7,200 bases of DNA from positions 1-7,200 of the forward strand of contig DAOVVQ010000200.1 of the NCBI GenBank assembly GCA_030637065.1, read 5' to 3'. The notes under the pieces are model-generated. The model did not search any database. It was not told the DNA's origin and saw nothing but the letters and a program-made list of their open reading frames with translations. A program made the position numbers and the translations under genes. This document shows, piece after piece, positions 6,347 to 7,200 of this stretch. This DNA comes from Planctomycetota bacterium. Lineage in GTDB: Bacteria; Planctomycetota; Phycisphaerae; Sedimentisphaerales; Anaerohalosphaeraceae. Positions within the stretch are counted from its first letter, which is position 1. Every line of letters starts with the position of its first letter.

Positions 6347-6366
6347 GATGGATGGCAATGAAACAG

Positions 6367-6467
6367 CGTAGGATGGGTAACTTTGTTACCCATGCTGCAC
6401 GGATGGCCTTACAGAACCGCATGGGTAACGAATCCTATCTGCCTATAAGGCAGTTACCCATCCTACG
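6367..6467. repeat. 101-bp nested inverted repeat with four interchangeable arms
   Basis: The outer arms CGTAGGATGGGTAAC (6367-6381) and GTTACCCATCCTACG (6453-6467) are 15-base perfect reverse complements. Inside, ATGGGTAAC at 6373-6381 also pairs with GTTACCCAT at 6385-6393 around TTT. A second ATGGGTAAC at 6421-6429 pairs with GTTACCCAT at 6453-6461, and CTGCC-TATAA-GGCAG (6439-6453) sits between them. The same nine-base arm is therefore present twice in each orientation, which allows mutually exclusive folds. No protein frame of known type covers it. The form resembles a small non-autonomous palindromic element, which is inference. Confidence 0.85.
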
Positions 6468-6499
6468 GGGCTATTTGGTCGTTAGTGGATGGGGGCGTA

Positions 6500-6546
6500 A
6501 AAAAGGCCGGGTCTGGAGCGGTTTTTTGTCCGGGCCCGGCCTTTTT
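6500..6546 (-). terminator. Intrinsic terminator after the oxidoreductase gene, probably bidirectional
   Basis: The outer arms AAAAAGGCCGGG (6500-6511) and CCCGGCCTTTTT (6535-6546) pair perfectly over 12 bases. In + strand RNA the stem extends to 18 pairs with two G-U pairs and an 11-base loop (6518-6528). On the - strand the hairpin starts 14 bases after the oxidoreductase stop codon and ends in six Ts, as expected for a rho-independent terminator. The A/T symmetry lets it work in both directions. Confidence 0.88.
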
Positions 6547-6560
6547 GGTTTATATGCGGA

Positions 6561-7200
6561 TCATACGTTGTTGTTTATTACGTATGGCGCTCTGTTATGT
6601 TGTCTGCGCAGGAGCTTGTTGGCTGCGCCGTCGCCTACTACCTTTTCGTTAGCTCCGTCGAAGGTCAGCATCCTTTCTGTTCGATAGGAGACGTTTGCCA
6701 GATGTGCCAGTGCGGTCGAGTAGTGGCCATCGAGGATGTCGCAGGTCAGTTTGGCCTTGCCGCGTAGGGCTGCGATGAAATTGCCGAAATGGCCGCCGCC
6801 GCCTGCTCCTGTTGGGTCGGAGGGGTCTGCAAATTCGCCGGCTTCCTTGTTGCTGGGTCCGGGCTCTGCGTGTTCGCCGTATCCGAAGTATGTCTTCCAT
6901 TCTCCGCCGTTTATGTGCATCCAACCCTTGGTGCCATAGAACATGTTTCCGACCCGGATTCCGTCTTCGTAATTTGTCTTGAGGCCGCGGACGCCGAATT
7001 CGAGCAGCGTACCGTCGGCATATTTGAAGCTGGCATTCTGCGTATTCGGGGTTTGCTGGTCGCAGGGCTCTCCGTAGAAGCCGCCCATCGAGCTGATGGT
7101 GACGGGGTGCTCATTTTTATTAAGGCCCCAGCGGGCGACGTCGAGTTGGTGCGGGCCCTGGTTGCCGATGTCGCCGCAGCCGTAATTCCAGTTCCAGTGC
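6561..7200 (-). CDS. Gfo/Idh/MocA-family oxidoreductase, C-terminal part (start outside window)
   Basis: Only the last 212 residues are visible. The first complete codon is at 7199, and the stop is TGA at 6563-6561. The visible part opens HWNWNYGCGDIGNQGPHQLDVARW, the segment around the catalytic histidine (17th visible residue) and following aspartate in the C-terminal domain of NAD(P)-dependent sugar or inositol dehydrogenases. GHFGNFIAALRGKAK near visible residues 136-150 and the closing GHYSTALAHLANVSYRTER match the ending usual in planctomycete and verrucomicrobial members, many of which are exported by a Tat signal. The Rossmann domain and any signal peptide lie beyond 7200, so neither cofactor nor export can be judged. 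The substrate is unknown, probably a sugar or sugar derivative. The frame runs open past the internal ATG at 7088, which is therefore not the start. A strong terminator follows at 6500-6546. Confidence 0.92.
   Translation of the reverse strand, partial: HWNWNYGCGDIGNQGPHQLDVARWGLNKNEHPVTISSMGGFYGEPCDQQTPNTQNASFKYADGTLLEFGVRGLKTNYEDGIRVGNMFYGTKGWMHINGGEWKTYFGYGEHAEPGPSNKEAGEFADPSDPTGAGGGGHFGNFIAALRGKAKLTCDILDGHYSTALAHLANVSYRTERMLTFDGANEKVVGDGAANKLLRRQHNRAPYVINNNV

Larger units (their letters stand above)
5947..6560. other. Gene-free repeat mosaic between nadE and the oxidoreductase gene
   Basis: About 614 bases contain no gene I can support. The longest open frame across it has a repeat-driven, family-less translation and runs through the terminator into the antisense of the oxidoreductase gene. 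The region holds, in order: a heptamer array, a TCCCGAT palindrome, a 10-bp hairpin, an AT-rich patch of TCTAAAT-like words (about 6105-6165), a hairpin-rich imperfect duplication, a 101-bp nested inverted repeat and a terminator. The nadE promoter should lie in the part near 5950-6100, but no clear -35/-10 pair was found. Confidence 0.7.

Noticed and set aside
6040..6687. A 215-residue open frame on the + strand across the repeat mosaic
   Set aside because: Its translation is driven by repeats, resembles no family, crosses the terminator at 6500-6546 and ends antisense to the oxidoreductase gene.

Overview
The window reads as chromosomal DNA of an environmental bacterium, most likely a planctomycete (Phycisphaerae-like) or another PVC-group member. 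That placement is an inference. It rests on a tail-anchored Hanks-type kinase with an N-terminal helical domain, a Gfo/Idh/MocA oxidoreductase of the type common in Planctomycetes and Verrucomicrobia, moderate GC, and intergenic DNA full of small structured repeats. No rRNA, tRNA, CRISPR array or complete insertion sequence was seen.

Positions 1-4106 hold four genes on the + strand, closely spaced (gaps of 24, 60 and 12 bases), probably one operon. They encode a radical SAM protein with extra C-terminal cysteines, a membrane-anchored Ser/Thr protein kinase, an APH/CotS-type small-molecule kinase, and a TetR-family regulator. Two nearly identical 27-28 bp palindromes lie just before the first gene. 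They could be operators for the TetR protein or a pair of dispersed REP-type elements. No pathway can be named for this cassette from sequence alone, and the combination is the least explained gene content in the window.

Positions 4107-4308 are a short convergent intergenic region with a hairpin and small repeats. Positions 4309-5946 on the - strand encode a complete glutamine-hydrolysing NAD+ synthetase (NadE) with both its nitrilase and synthetase active sites intact. Its ATG has no recognisable Shine-Dalgarno sequence and sits four bases from a tandem array of CAGTATY heptamers.

Positions 5947-6560 contain no convincing gene. They are a mosaic of repeats: the heptamer array, three copies of TCCCGAT-NN-ATCGGGA, a 10-bp perfect hairpin, an imperfect tandem duplication in which the central hairpin differs between copies, and a 101-bp element with nested and repeated inverted arms. 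A strong hairpin terminator closes the region. Positions 6561-7200 on the - strand are the C-terminal part of a Gfo/Idh/MocA-family oxidoreductase whose start lies outside the window.
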